Positions 13,001 to 25,000 of a stretch of 64,000 nt of DNA are shown piece by piece (the stretch's first letter is position 1; each line of letters starts with the position of its first letter). The notes under the pieces are model-generated. The model did not search any database, was not told the DNA's origin, and saw only the letters and a program-made list of their open reading frames with translations. The stretch covers positions 38,470,162 to 38,534,161 of the forward strand of contig OU342637.1 of NCBI GenBank assembly GCA_910589415.1, read 5' to 3'. The DNA is from Malachius bipustulatus (taxonomy: Eukaryota > Arthropoda > Insecta > Coleoptera > Melyridae). Both the position numbers and the translations under genes were made by a program.

Positions 13001-16000
13001 CAGAAATAATAAAAACAAACATAAAGACAAACAGTAAAAATTTAAAACACACAGCATGTCAACATAACACCGGGAACAGTGAGGGTCGAGACGCGCAGAG
13101 ACACCAAAGAAATCAGTTCTCGATCGAGGCATAGTTCCATCTCTATGATAAGGATGGATCAAGGCTTTGAGTTTTAGGTGTTTTAATATCAGACTGCAGG
13201 TAGGGATGGGGGGTGGAAGGACAGTATATCAGAGGTAGCGTAGGGTTCCAACTCCGTGAGGTGTTTCCGGAGATACGCACTGTACGCTGAGAACCCAACA
13301 GTTGCAGGATCTATTTTGAAGTGGTTCAGGTATTTGATAGATGCGTACGTGAATGTCCTTTCTGAAGACGACAGATGGTGTGTAGGAGGTTTGAACAAAT
13401 TGAACCTGGTACTGTAGTGATGGGTGAATCGGTAAGGTAAAAGTCTATCCTGATTTTTGTGGATCAGTTTGAGCAGAGAGAAGACATACAAAGCAGGCAC
13501 GGTAAGAAGTCCAAGCCGCCTGAAATGGCCTCTGCATGACTGCTGCATTGACAAGCCTGCCAGGATCCTAATCGTTCTCTTTTGAAGAAGAAAAACCCTT
13601 CGCAGAGATCTCTCAGACCCACCCCAGACAGCCAGCCCATAGTTCACGTGGCTGATGAAATGCCATAATAAGCAAAGAGAAGAACCTCAGGGGACACCGT
13701 GTGCGGAAGGCGTCTAAGAAGGAAGCAGACACTAGCAAGACGAAGCCACAAATGATCTGTGTGAGCCGACCAGCTTAGGTTCTGGTCGATGTGGAAGCCC
13801 AAAAACTTCACCACGCCCTTCGGCTCGATCAAGGCACCATCGGTGGGTATGGAGGGTAAAGGTGGAAGACGTGATCGGCTAGACTGAAAATCAATCAGCT
13901 CAGTTTTGTCTAAGTTGAGTTTTAGTTCATTGGCCCTGAGCCATAAACTTGCTCTTTTCAACGGAAGTTGAATGGTATCTATTAGACTAGGAAGGTCGCC
14001 TGGTTTTATCCTAATAAGAATTGTTGTATCATCAGCATAGTTAACACAGAGTGAATTTGGGGAGGTAATTTTGGGGCCCCGATCGTTAATGAAGATAAGA
14101 AAAAGAAGTGGACCGAGAACACTACCCTGTGGCACCCCAGAGGAGACTGGAGCAAAAGGTGATCGCACAGGTCGGCCATCAGACCCAGTAATCTGAACCG
14201 CCTGTGTTCTTCCCTGTAGGTAGCTGGTAAACCAAGAAAGGGGCAATCCACGAACTCCGACATTCTCCAGTTTCCGAAGGAGGCACTCTAGGCACACACT
14301 GTCGAAGGCCTTGGAGAGATCCAAAAGCCAGCCCACAGTGCGCATCCCCTCCTCCAAACCCTGAGATATGAAGTCCGTAAGCTCCACAAGAGCCGTCTGG
14401 GTAGATCTGTTTTTAAGAAAACCATGCTGGGAGCGGGAAAGGATCTTTGTTTTGTCTAGAAAGTCAATAAGACGAGATCGATGAGACAAGGGATTCAAGA
14501 ATTTTATCAAATACCGATAGTAGACTAATCGGTCGGTAGTTTTCAGGGTTTTTGACGTCGCCATTTTTGAAAATGGGCTTAACTAACGCTGCCTTGAGAT
14601 CTTCGGAGAATACACCAGTCTGAAAGGAGCTGTTGTAAATTTCTGATAATGGCTGAGCAAGCTCAGCAATGCAATACCTGGCAACAAAGGAGGGAATCTC
14701 GTCCAAGCCCGAAGACTTCTTACTTTTAAACCTGGAAACTACTTCTATAATTTCCCGAGGTGACGTCGGAAAAAATACGAGGGAAGAAGAGGCGTGTGTT
14801 GACATGTTGGATCCGTGGGTGTGACTATATGTGGGAGAGTCATTTGAAAGAAAGACGGAATTGAGCATCTCTGTCATTTCATCAGCATGGGTTTTTTGAG
14901 GGACGCTCAACAGTCACTAATCTGGTATCGTTTACACAATGCGTCTCAAGCATTGTTGATTCTGGTGGGCAGGTTGACGTCGTGTATACGGACTTCTCAA
15001 AAGCCTTTGATCGGGTCAGACATGATAGGATTATATCTAAACTGTCTGACTTTGGCGTTGGTCCCAGTCTTTGTAGGTTCTTTGCGTCATATTTGGAGAA
15101 CAGGCTTTATTGTGTGGTATACGGTGGCCATAGATCACTGCCATATGTGAGCTCACTGGGCGTACCGCAGGGTTCAAATCTGGGTCCTCTCTTATTTTCC
15201 GTCTTTATTAATGACTTGCCGGATCATTTAAACTGTGGTAAATTGCTTTACGCAGACGACCTCAAGATATTTATGAAGATTGATTCCCTAGACGATTGCG
15301 TGGTCTTGCAGGAGCAGTTGGGATCTCTTATACATTGGTGCAGAGAGAACAGATTGGACCTTAATATAAAAAAATGTAAAATCGTTTCCTACACGAGAAA
15401 GAAAGAGCCCATACAGTATTTGTATTCGATTTCATCTGGTTCTTTGAAACGCGAGACGTATATAAAAGACCTTGGGGTCTTGTTTGACAGTCAATTATTG
15501 TTTGGTCGACATGTACAGGGCGCGGTTTCTGATTCACTCAGGATGCTTGGCTTTATTATCAGAAATACGCGCAGTTTCACCAACCTGTCTGCTGTGAAAT
15601 CGCTCTACTTTGCGTTTGTTCGCAGCAAACTTGAGTATGCTTCTGTTGTTTGGAATCCATATTACGAGACTTACAAGAGTAGTATAGAGAGAGTACAGAG
15701 GAAATTTTTAAAGTTTTTGTTTTTCAAGAGGCACGGAACATATCCGGATAGGGGATACGATTATGGATTGCTTCTTCGTGAATTTGATTTTCAGTCACTT
15801 GCCAGTCGAAGAACAGTGTCAGGTTTGGTCCTACTGTATAAATTAGTTAATAGTCGCATTGATGCTCCTGTGGTCAGGGATATGTTGGAGCTCCACCCGG
15901 CAAGAAGTGGTTCTAGAACGCACCAAGTATTTAAGTTGCCTAGGGCTTACACTAACCTCATGCTAAAATCACCTTTATATGTTATAGCAAGCAGTTATAA

Positions 16001-19000
16001 TCAGATCTCTGCACGGTGTGACATCTTCAGCTGTACATTGGGAACCTTGTTGTCTGTTGCTAAAGAGTACTTTTGTAAGCCATAATAGTATACCTGTTGT
16101 TTTTTGTTTTTTGTTTTTTTTACCGACTGCTTTTACCGACCACACTAATGCATGTTTAATTATGTTGGTTGATTAATTATGAAATGCATATTATGCATGT
16201 TGATCTTATATCGAGATGGACTGTTATCGGTTTGGCAATGTAGAATCACCTTTTACTTTTTGTGTTTTACTATTGTTGATTGCTAACCTTGTAATTGGAA
16301 TCTGTATTCCGTTGGGTGAATAAAGAATAAATAAATAAAATAAATAAATAAATTTCTTCAGGATCAGTCGTCATCTTGCTTCGGTACTCAAGTTCTAAGA
16401 TTTTATGAGAAGTGTTTATTGACTTGCATTGGTTGTTTATGAGGGTCCATCCTGCTTTGATGGGATTTTCAGATTCACTGATAAAGATGTCGTTACAGCG
16501 CCTGGTCTCCTGCCTCACCAGGTACCCAAACCGTCGCTTTAGACTGCACAGCTGAGTTCTGAACAGCTGGTTGGACGTGTTTATTAAAGGATTTAGGAGA
16601 TTAATCGTGTCGTATAGTTGACGAATTTCAGAGGTGAGCCACTTGGGACTGGAGAGTCCAGGCCCATGAACTCTACATCTCCTGAGTGCGAAGTATTTGT
16701 CGAAGTAGAATGAAAGAGTGTCAGAGAAGCAGGAGTATTTCGAATTCGTATCAGGGGCATCCAGAACTTTGTGCTAGCCCAAACGCCGGAGTTCGTTTTG
16801 CAGCTGTGTAAGGAGAAGGTGGTCTTTTATATCTCTCTTGCATGTCATCAGGGGTTTGTCGGCGAGACCGCGGGTGTAAGCCGTCTCAGAAACCCCAAGG
16901 GCCACATGCAGTCCAAAGTGGTCTGATAGAAAAGTTGGCAAGATTTGACTATCGAGCAACTGAAAAATACCAGAAATCGCGACATTATCGATGCATGTTG
17001 ACGAGGTGTTGGTAACTCTTGTTAGGTTCTTAAAAAAAAAGTCGAAAACAATAAGAAAAGAGAGTCTCGGCCAGGCTGGAGGTGTTGGCGTTCTTACAGA
17101 GTACGTCAATATTGAAGTCTGCAGCCAGAACCACGTTATTTGTGATCCGGATGGCCGCGTCAAGCAATCCGTCTAGGTGACGAATGAAATCTCTTACAGG
17201 GCAGGCAGGTGATCGATATATAGATATAATTAGTGCTTTCTGAGACCGAAATTTGGTTTCGGTTGCCGATATTTCACACACGAGTGGCTGCGAAAGAGAG
17301 CAGAGGCTATGAACAACCCTACACTGAATGTCGGACCTGACATAGATAGCCGAGCCCCCGTAATCTGACTGCCTGAAGAAGGAAGAAGAAAGGTTGTAAT
17401 GATCGATTTTGAGCTTTTGAATGTTGTCAGATGTTAAGAAATGTTCGAAACGCAAAAAAACTCGGGAAATCCCTGATCAGAGATCATGATACCCAGACCA
17501 TCCACGGAGTTGTTAAGGGACTGAATGTGTGTAGAGAGACAACCAGAGCGACACTGAGAATCGAACTCAGTTCGAGGCTGTCCAACAGTTTAGCAGTTTG
17601 CACGCTAAACCGCGAACTTACTGGCTCCTTACTGGATTTTCTCAGGAAATATTGAAATTCGATAATATACAGGGTGTTTCGTTAATAAGTGCAGAAAATT
17701 CAACTGGAGATTCCTTGCTGAATTTTAAGCGGGGTTTGTCATAAAAAAAGTTCTTAAAGAAGTTACATTCCCTTAAAGTACTTTAACTTCTTAGGGGAGG
17801 CTTTAAGAAATTTTCTTCATGACAAACCCCCCTTAAAATTCAGACTGCAGTAGCTCGACTGCGGCAGCTTGGTGCAAATAACTTCATTGCATTGTCAAAA
17901 AGCGCCTCCCACATCAAAAAAGATGGCCAGGGTCAGTTCACGAAGTTTGATGATTTCTATATTTCCTTTACCACTGCGTGTAAGGCCGTTTCCGTCGATC
18001 TGTGCTATAGGTAAACATGTTGACCCCCGTGTAACGGGAACTCACGAAGTGTGTTTTCTGTCAGGTATTTGATCACTATCTTTTATAGTATTTTCAACAT
18101 GAAAGATGTTAGACTGATGGGCCTTAATGATTTAGATAACATGTAATCCTCTTTCCCTTGTAGATCAGGTTTGCTTCCCTCCATGCCTTAGGCACACATC
18201 CAGTTACCAAGCTTGCTCGGAATATTTCTCTGATGTTAGGGAGAATCGTGTTCAGGGCCATTTGAAGCAAAGCTGGAAAAATGGCATCATCAATTTGACA
18301 ACCTATTTGACTTTCCTCATGTCATTTTTCACATAGGCGTCCGTTTGTCAAGATACAGGGTGTTTAAGTTGAAATAAAAAAAGTTTTTAATTCATAACTT
18401 TAAATTACATTTCGCACATAGGTACTTCTTTCTTATGCCGGCACACGTTTAGGGACATTTTTCTCAAAGAGAATCAAAGCTAAGGGAGGAAATGAGGGTT
18501 AGAGATCACATCCCCCCCCCCCCCCCCCCATCTTCCAACTGTGCACACACCTCTGATTCAAAGGTATTATTACTTTTTAAACTAAGCATTATTTTCTTTT
18601 GTTTTTCTTCCTCTTGTATGATTTTTATTTATGTCATGGTTTGCGAGATGGTGTAACTTATTTGACTATGTGTGATTGATTAACTCCGTGTTTTACGCTT
18701 ACTTATGTAGTCCCACGAGTTTCAGGAATATACAGGCGGAGGTTGCTTGAAAAAAAACACTTAATAAGGTCCCACCGATTACAGGCGCTGCCGGGGTGGA
18801 GAGGGTTTTAATTTTTTGTCTTAAGTTTTTGTCCCATATCCCGAAAATAGTACCTAAGTCGCGTAGGGAAATTAAAAAAAAAATAAAACTTATTAAATTC
18901 CTTACACAACGGGATATTTACATTTTTCTAAGCTATATGGTACCGTCTTTAAAATATGAACCGACGAAAATGTAAAACTTGCAGAAAAAAATTTTAAGGG

Positions 19001-22000
19001 AAAACGCGAGGCGCTGCAATTTTTCATCAAAACATTCTATTTTCACCGGCTAATATCTCAAAGACCGTAACATATAAAGAAAAATGCAAATCCACCGTTG
19101 TGTATGCAATTTAATACGCCCTAATTTTTTAGAGTAAAAACTTCACGGTGAGACACGCCGTTTTTGATACTTACACCTACTGTAACACCCCGCCCCCCTA
19201 CCCGCTCATAAAAGTTGGCCTTGAGATCGTCTAGCTTTGGATGTAGAACCTAACGTTGTGTTTCGTAGTTTCGAGATTCGTAGTTGAGGTATGCTGGAAA
19301 CAAGGGAGGAGTTAAGGATTTTGCGTTCTGACGTTTGACTAAATTTCTTGATTTCGATTTTTACAAAATAATAAACAAATTAATTGTAGGATGGGGAGAA
19401 TCATTTTCATACTCATATTTCAAACTCAGGGATTACCCCCATCGTTACAATCCTTTATCCATTGCTTTATAAATTGTTGTTTAAGTGTTTCCTTAAACAT
19501 TGTGTTTTGAGTCAACGATACTCGAGTTCGAATATAAAGGGTCCCTTCTGGCAGCTGGAATAACCACTCTTACTTTCATCTTTCTTTGAGGTAATGTGCG
19601 GCGTTGCCGCTTGTACTAAACGTTAGAATAGTCATAGCTTACTATACTACGGTACGTATGAATAAGGTGTGACGCATCGACAACCGATGGAGCGTTGCGG
19701 GAAACGAAACGAGCGGGTATGGCAATTCCATAGGCGTAGAATATTTTTAAAGAAATTACATGATTTTCTGTAATTTATAAAATTTATTTAATCTTCATAG
19801 GAAAATAATGATAAATATTACTTTTATAATTCAGTTTTAATAAATAGAAGTATTTTTCAAGATAGGCTCCTAAATAATAATGGCTTTCATCAATTGACCA
19901 CAGTTAATCCCTCAACAACAGAGTTTACTGTAAATAGGTACCTACCTACAGACGTATCTGTAGGTAGGCGTAATTTTAGACTTAAACCGATGTTCATACG
20001 TCATAATTATTATATTTGTCATTATTATGAGAGACAATTATTATGATGTGTAAATAATTAAATTAAAGTAATAATAGCTAAATTATTCAAAATAAATGTT
20101 CAAAAGAATCAAACATAATACCTACCTACCAAAATTTGTTATATAAATAATTATTATTATTTTTCATAAATGATACGGAAAAATGTCAACTTGTCAGTTA
20201 AGAACATGCTGTATAAACCTTAATACGTATGTATTTGTATAAACACCTAATTAATGCTAATGTAAAAACTAAATTGCTTTTAAAATTGGGGCTAAAACTA
20301 CTGCAAAATTCAACTTGTATAAACCCAGAGCTTTAGTAAATTAACGCGTTTTGTATTTCTTTGAAACGGTCATTAAAATATGACATGTGACTGGGTACCG
20401 TCATTAGGGAAAATAATAACTGGAAATACCCAAATAATTATACCTGATTTATGACCTGTCGACTCTCTGAGCCGTTTAGAGCCGTGCAATTGAACACAAG
20501 AATTGTACTCCGGGTGACATAATGCTGTATTTATACAAGTTGAATTTTGCAGTAGTTTTAGCCCCTATTTTAAAAGCAATTTAGTTTTTACATTAGTATT
20601 AATTAGGTGTTTATACAAATACATACGTAAAACTATATAAAACCTTTTAAATTATAAGTATTAAATACTTCACTTTTAGTTTTTCACTATGATACGCTCA
20701 TGAAAGCTTATGAACTCAGTTAAAGATGCATCAGGTGGTCACAGGTATCGTAGAAGTCTAGAGAGAAGATCGCATCGGGTATTTCCGGACAAACATCGGG
20801 TATTTCCGTACAAACGGTACCGTGTACTTCGTTGTTTGTCGATGTTTACAATCTTAACAAGCCGCTTTATAGTAAGATCCTTGTCGCATGTGATGAGGCG
20901 AGGTCAGTTTGCTTATGTTGGAGTGATTTCTCATATATATCCCTATTGCCGCTCCATAGACAACGTGAACCGATATTAAGTCTTAGTCACACCTTATATT
21001 TCGGTACCATACTATAGGCTCGTTTAGCGTTTTTGGATTTTGCTCAAGATATGCTCCATTTATTGGTAACTCAGGTTTGCAAGACCTGTTTACCTTAATT
21101 GTTTATTCGTAGATGTACTCTGAATTTGCATTGTTTGGGCGTAGCTTTGTTAGCAAGTAATATTTTATTACCTCCCGGCAAGATTCAGGTATGTGATAGT
21201 CCTTGGACTAGAAGTTCTGGTTTTTCGGATTTACTTTGAACTTGTATTACTCGGGCGTAGCTTTGTTAGCAAGTAATGTTTTATTACCTCCCGGCAAGAT
21301 TCAGGTATGTGATAGTCCTTTGATTAGAAGTTTTGGTTTATTAATGAAAAATTCATTTTTAATGGGATATTTTTCATTCTGCGATATTGAGCACATCTCT
21401 CGAGCATTTTCGACATTATTAACAGAATCATGATCACCTCTGATCGAATTACAGACCCCATTCCTTTATTATTGCTCAGACGCAATAATTAGAGTGTTGG
21501 AAAATTGGGCTAACCTTACTCGTATAACCAGCATATTCGGGCGTAGCTTCTGAAGCAGGTGACCAACAGCACCTCCCAGCCGTGTTATCGAGAATTACCT
21601 ATCAAAAGGAATCGGGATAACCAAATCAGTTTAGTGATTACGTTTCTCGTTAATGCATCGTTGTTTGTGACTTGCACTTTAAGAAAAGCCTGAGTGCTGC
21701 TATGACCACTCTATCGTTTTATTTATGTTAGTTTGAGCTTCTCGCATCATACCTTGTTTTTACACAGTTTTCGTGAACTTTTCTGACTTGTGGTTTGCTT
21801 TGGCGATTTGGCAACTTGGTTTCGCCCGTCTACCTTCCAGGACAGTTTACTACTTTTTACTACTTCTATTATTTGCCTTTAATAGATATTGCGGACTCGA
21901 GTCTCGTCGCTTCGTCAGAACACAAAGCTCCTTTATGGTTTGTTTACACTACATAACAATACTACTCAAATCAGGCACTACTATTACTTTTTTACATCTA

Positions 22001-25000
22001 CTTGATTTACTTGGTGAGGCAACTTCTTATTTGTGATCGATCACGTGTTTGCAAGAGGGCAGGGATTTATTTCGTCGGTTTATAATTTTTCTTCATTCAT
22101 GGTGTTACACAATAGCGAAGGCATTCCTCTCACATTCCAACGGTCGTATAATTTAAAAGGGACGGTTCTTTTCTAATATCCGGTCGATCCTACATCTGTG
22201 CTAAATAAACTCGGACTCTTTTATAAATCGGATGATTATCTTCGTGGTCAATTTCCTAACTGAAATATTTCTGATGATCGACCGTTTTATTTATTCACAG
22301 GTTATTAATTCCTGACCTGGGGTTATTTTTCCTCCTAGCTATATCTCGATTTCCTATACAGCGAATTTGTAAATTATTTATTCAAGTATTTCTATTTCCT
22401 GCCTAACTTGAATTATTCCTAATAACGTGCCGCTATAATTATTCACAAGTTATTTTATTCCTGACCTGGGTTTGATTTTCCTACTTTTCCTCCTAGCTCT
22501 ATCTCGATTTCCTATACAGTGAATTTTATTCCTTTACCTTAAAGAAAAAATTAATACAGAAAAGAGGAGCGGTGCGATACCCTCGGGGGGTTTCCACCGG
22601 TAGATAGGAATTTTTTTATGCGATACCCTTAGAGGGGTTTCCAAAAAACAACAAGGAAGAAAGTCTACCTATGCGATACTCTCAGAGGAGTTTCCACCGG
22701 TAGATAGGAATTTGTTTATGCGATACCCTCAAAGGGGTTTCCAAAAAACAACAAGGAAGGAAGTCTACCTATGCGATACTCTCAGAGGAGTTTCCACCGG
22801 TAGCGGAGGAGATAGACAGTCTGGCGGCGATTTAAGTCGAAGCAAGACTGGCCACTCCTTTTCATCCGATGCGTGTTTTTATAGCCAGATTTCGATCAGG
22901 CTCTATTGTTTTATCGGGTGCGAACATGCCGGCTGTTGCTTTCTATCACGGCCTGCTTGCGTGATCTTAAGTAACATAATGCAGCGGGGACTTTCCGTTG
23001 GTGTTGATGTTTTAGCTTGCCTCTCGTGCCTGCATTAGAGAAGGCGAGCGGCCTAGATTCCTTTCCTATTATTATTCTCAGGCCGGCTATCCCGTGGATA
23101 TGAATGAGAGAAGAAAAAAATTGTAATCTTTTTCCGTACCTAGGGCCGGTTTATTTCACTACGCACAAAAAACTGCAGACAAAAATTTAAAACAGGAAAT
23201 TTCCAACCCTCCCCACATCGGCAGGACCTGTAACCGATAGGACTTTATCAGGAATTTTCAGAAAAACTCCCCTTGCATATTGCTGAAACTCTTGAACCTA
23301 TACAAGGTTTAATCCACCAAAACCAACTTTCGTGGTCTAATTTGACTGGACTAACAGCCTAAACATCGAGTTAATAAATGACATACTTGTAGTCAAATAA
23401 GTTGCAGATCTCGTAAACCAAGCCATAAATCAAAAGCTTACAAGAGTGAGGAAATTTTTCTTTGAGAAATTTCTTTTTTAAGTGTGACGGCATAAGAAAA
23501 AATTATGCGCAAAATTGCAATTGAATATCTTAAGAATCAACAAAGTTATTAATAAAAGCTTTTTTTTAATTTCAACTTAAACAACTTGTATCTTGAAAGA
23601 GGGACATAATTTCTTGGTAGTGTTTTTTTTTTCCTCATATAAATAGCACCCACTATATTAGCGTCTTATTATGGACTAAAACAATATAATTATGACCTCA
23701 TAATGCAAAGATCGACTGTGGATCAAATAAATTAAGTCCTCAAAAATGAAATAATACATACCTTCATATCGAACTTGACTATTAAGATATTTAATAAAAC
23801 GACTTACAGCCAATATTATAAAGGCTCATGAAACTAACGGGCAGATTTCTGTGACCAGTTTTAAAGCCAATATCGACGTCAAATGACTTTTATTAACATT
23901 TTTGTAATTACTTTCGTGTCAAAATAGATAAATTTAAAAAAAAATCCACTTAGACTCGATACCTTCTTCAGAAATGGCCATAAAATCTGCCCGTTAATTT
24001 AATGAGCCTTTATAATACCCGCTGTTATTGTTTTTCGTTTTCTTGGATTAAAACATTCAGGAATATTAAGTACCTACTCTGCGTGCAATTATTGCTAATT
24101 TGTCCCTTTGTTCAAAGCAATGTTCATCATGGTTTTTCTGTTCCTTTAACAACATTATATTTATTTCATAAGGCAGAAAACCCAATTAATTGTTGGAAAT
24201 TGTGAATATTTCAAGTCTAAACTGTCAATATACAATCTTTGATAATGACCCTTCGAGTACTCTGAGTGTTAGATTTAAGTAATTTGTATTTGTAAATTTC
24301 TGAGATAACTTGTTTGTTCTGTTTAGTTTTCAAACGCTGTTTGTATTCCGCTGCTGATCGAATATCTTATCAACTTGGCAATAACAATCATAATTATAAC
24401 ACGGATGAGATTTCTTTGATAAAGAGACATTTCACAAATTTTGCAATATGGCTTTCTATATTTGTTGACAATACAGTCAGAATTTTCACTACGAAAGAAC
24501 AAGCCTATGAGGTACATAATATCGTATATTGTAGCTCTAATTAAGAATCGTATCATGCTTTTAAAAGGTTCAGTTCAAAGGTTCTTTTAGATTGTTTAGT
24601 TTGCATGGTTCTAATCTCAACATTTCTAACTCACTAATAACTTTTCTTAGAATCACTTAGAGACAAATTATTTTGTTGTCGCATCGGTAAAGTAAAAATA
24701 CACCGAAAGTTCAAAAAATATTCTAAGAATTTTCTTCAGTACTGCTCTCCTTTTGTCTTGAACACACTGTATATTATTGTGGGCAGGTGAATTTTGGAAT
24801 TGGAAAACCACTTTTTCGTGATCTGGGAGTCAGTATCGGTGGACATTTCAAGATTTTAGGCGATTTTCGAAACAACAGTGATTTTTTATTGAAAAATTTA
24901 AAAATACACTAAAAATCACATGAGGGCTTTTCTTATATACACAGGTATGTACAGGGTTTTAAAAAAGAGAGTACAATATTTGAAGAGATAATAATATGAA

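Larger units (their letters stand above)
12930..17550 (-). mobile_element. CR1/Jockey-superfamily LINE, copy 1, interrupted by another LINE
   Basis: On the minus strand: endonuclease (about 17520 to 16790), linker to about 16360, a nested + strand LINE (16360 to 14902), then RT (14901 to 13189), 3' UTR, and a tail of (AATTGT)n-type repeats at about 12938-12962. The same 3' UTR and tail recur on the + strand at 50700-50965. The element sits in a larger block flanked by a 13 bp target duplication. Confidence 0.88.
18356..23588. mobile_element. Large foldback element, 5.2 kb, long terminal inverted repeats
   Basis: The left arm from 18356 (CAGGGTGTTTAAGTTGAAAT) matches the complement of the right arm ending at 23588 (ATTTCAACTTAAACAACTTG). 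The match continues for at least about 450 bp on each side, e.g. CTTATGCCGGCACAC against a complement with CTTATGCCGTCACAC, and GATTACAGGCGCTGCCGGGG against GGTTACAGGTCCTGCCGATG. TA flanks both ends (18354-18355, 23589-23590). No transposase frame is present. The inside contains further inverted and tandem repeats, listed separately. Confidence 0.75.

Noticed and set aside
14895..16365. Target-site duplication of the nested + strand LINE
   Set aside because: TTTTTTGAGG on the left and TTTCTTCAGG on the right are only loosely similar, so I do not claim a duplication.
22574..22805. CRISPR-like array
   Set aside because: Eukaryotic context, two kinds of half-units in tandem and non-unique spacers; it is an ordinary composite tandem repeat.
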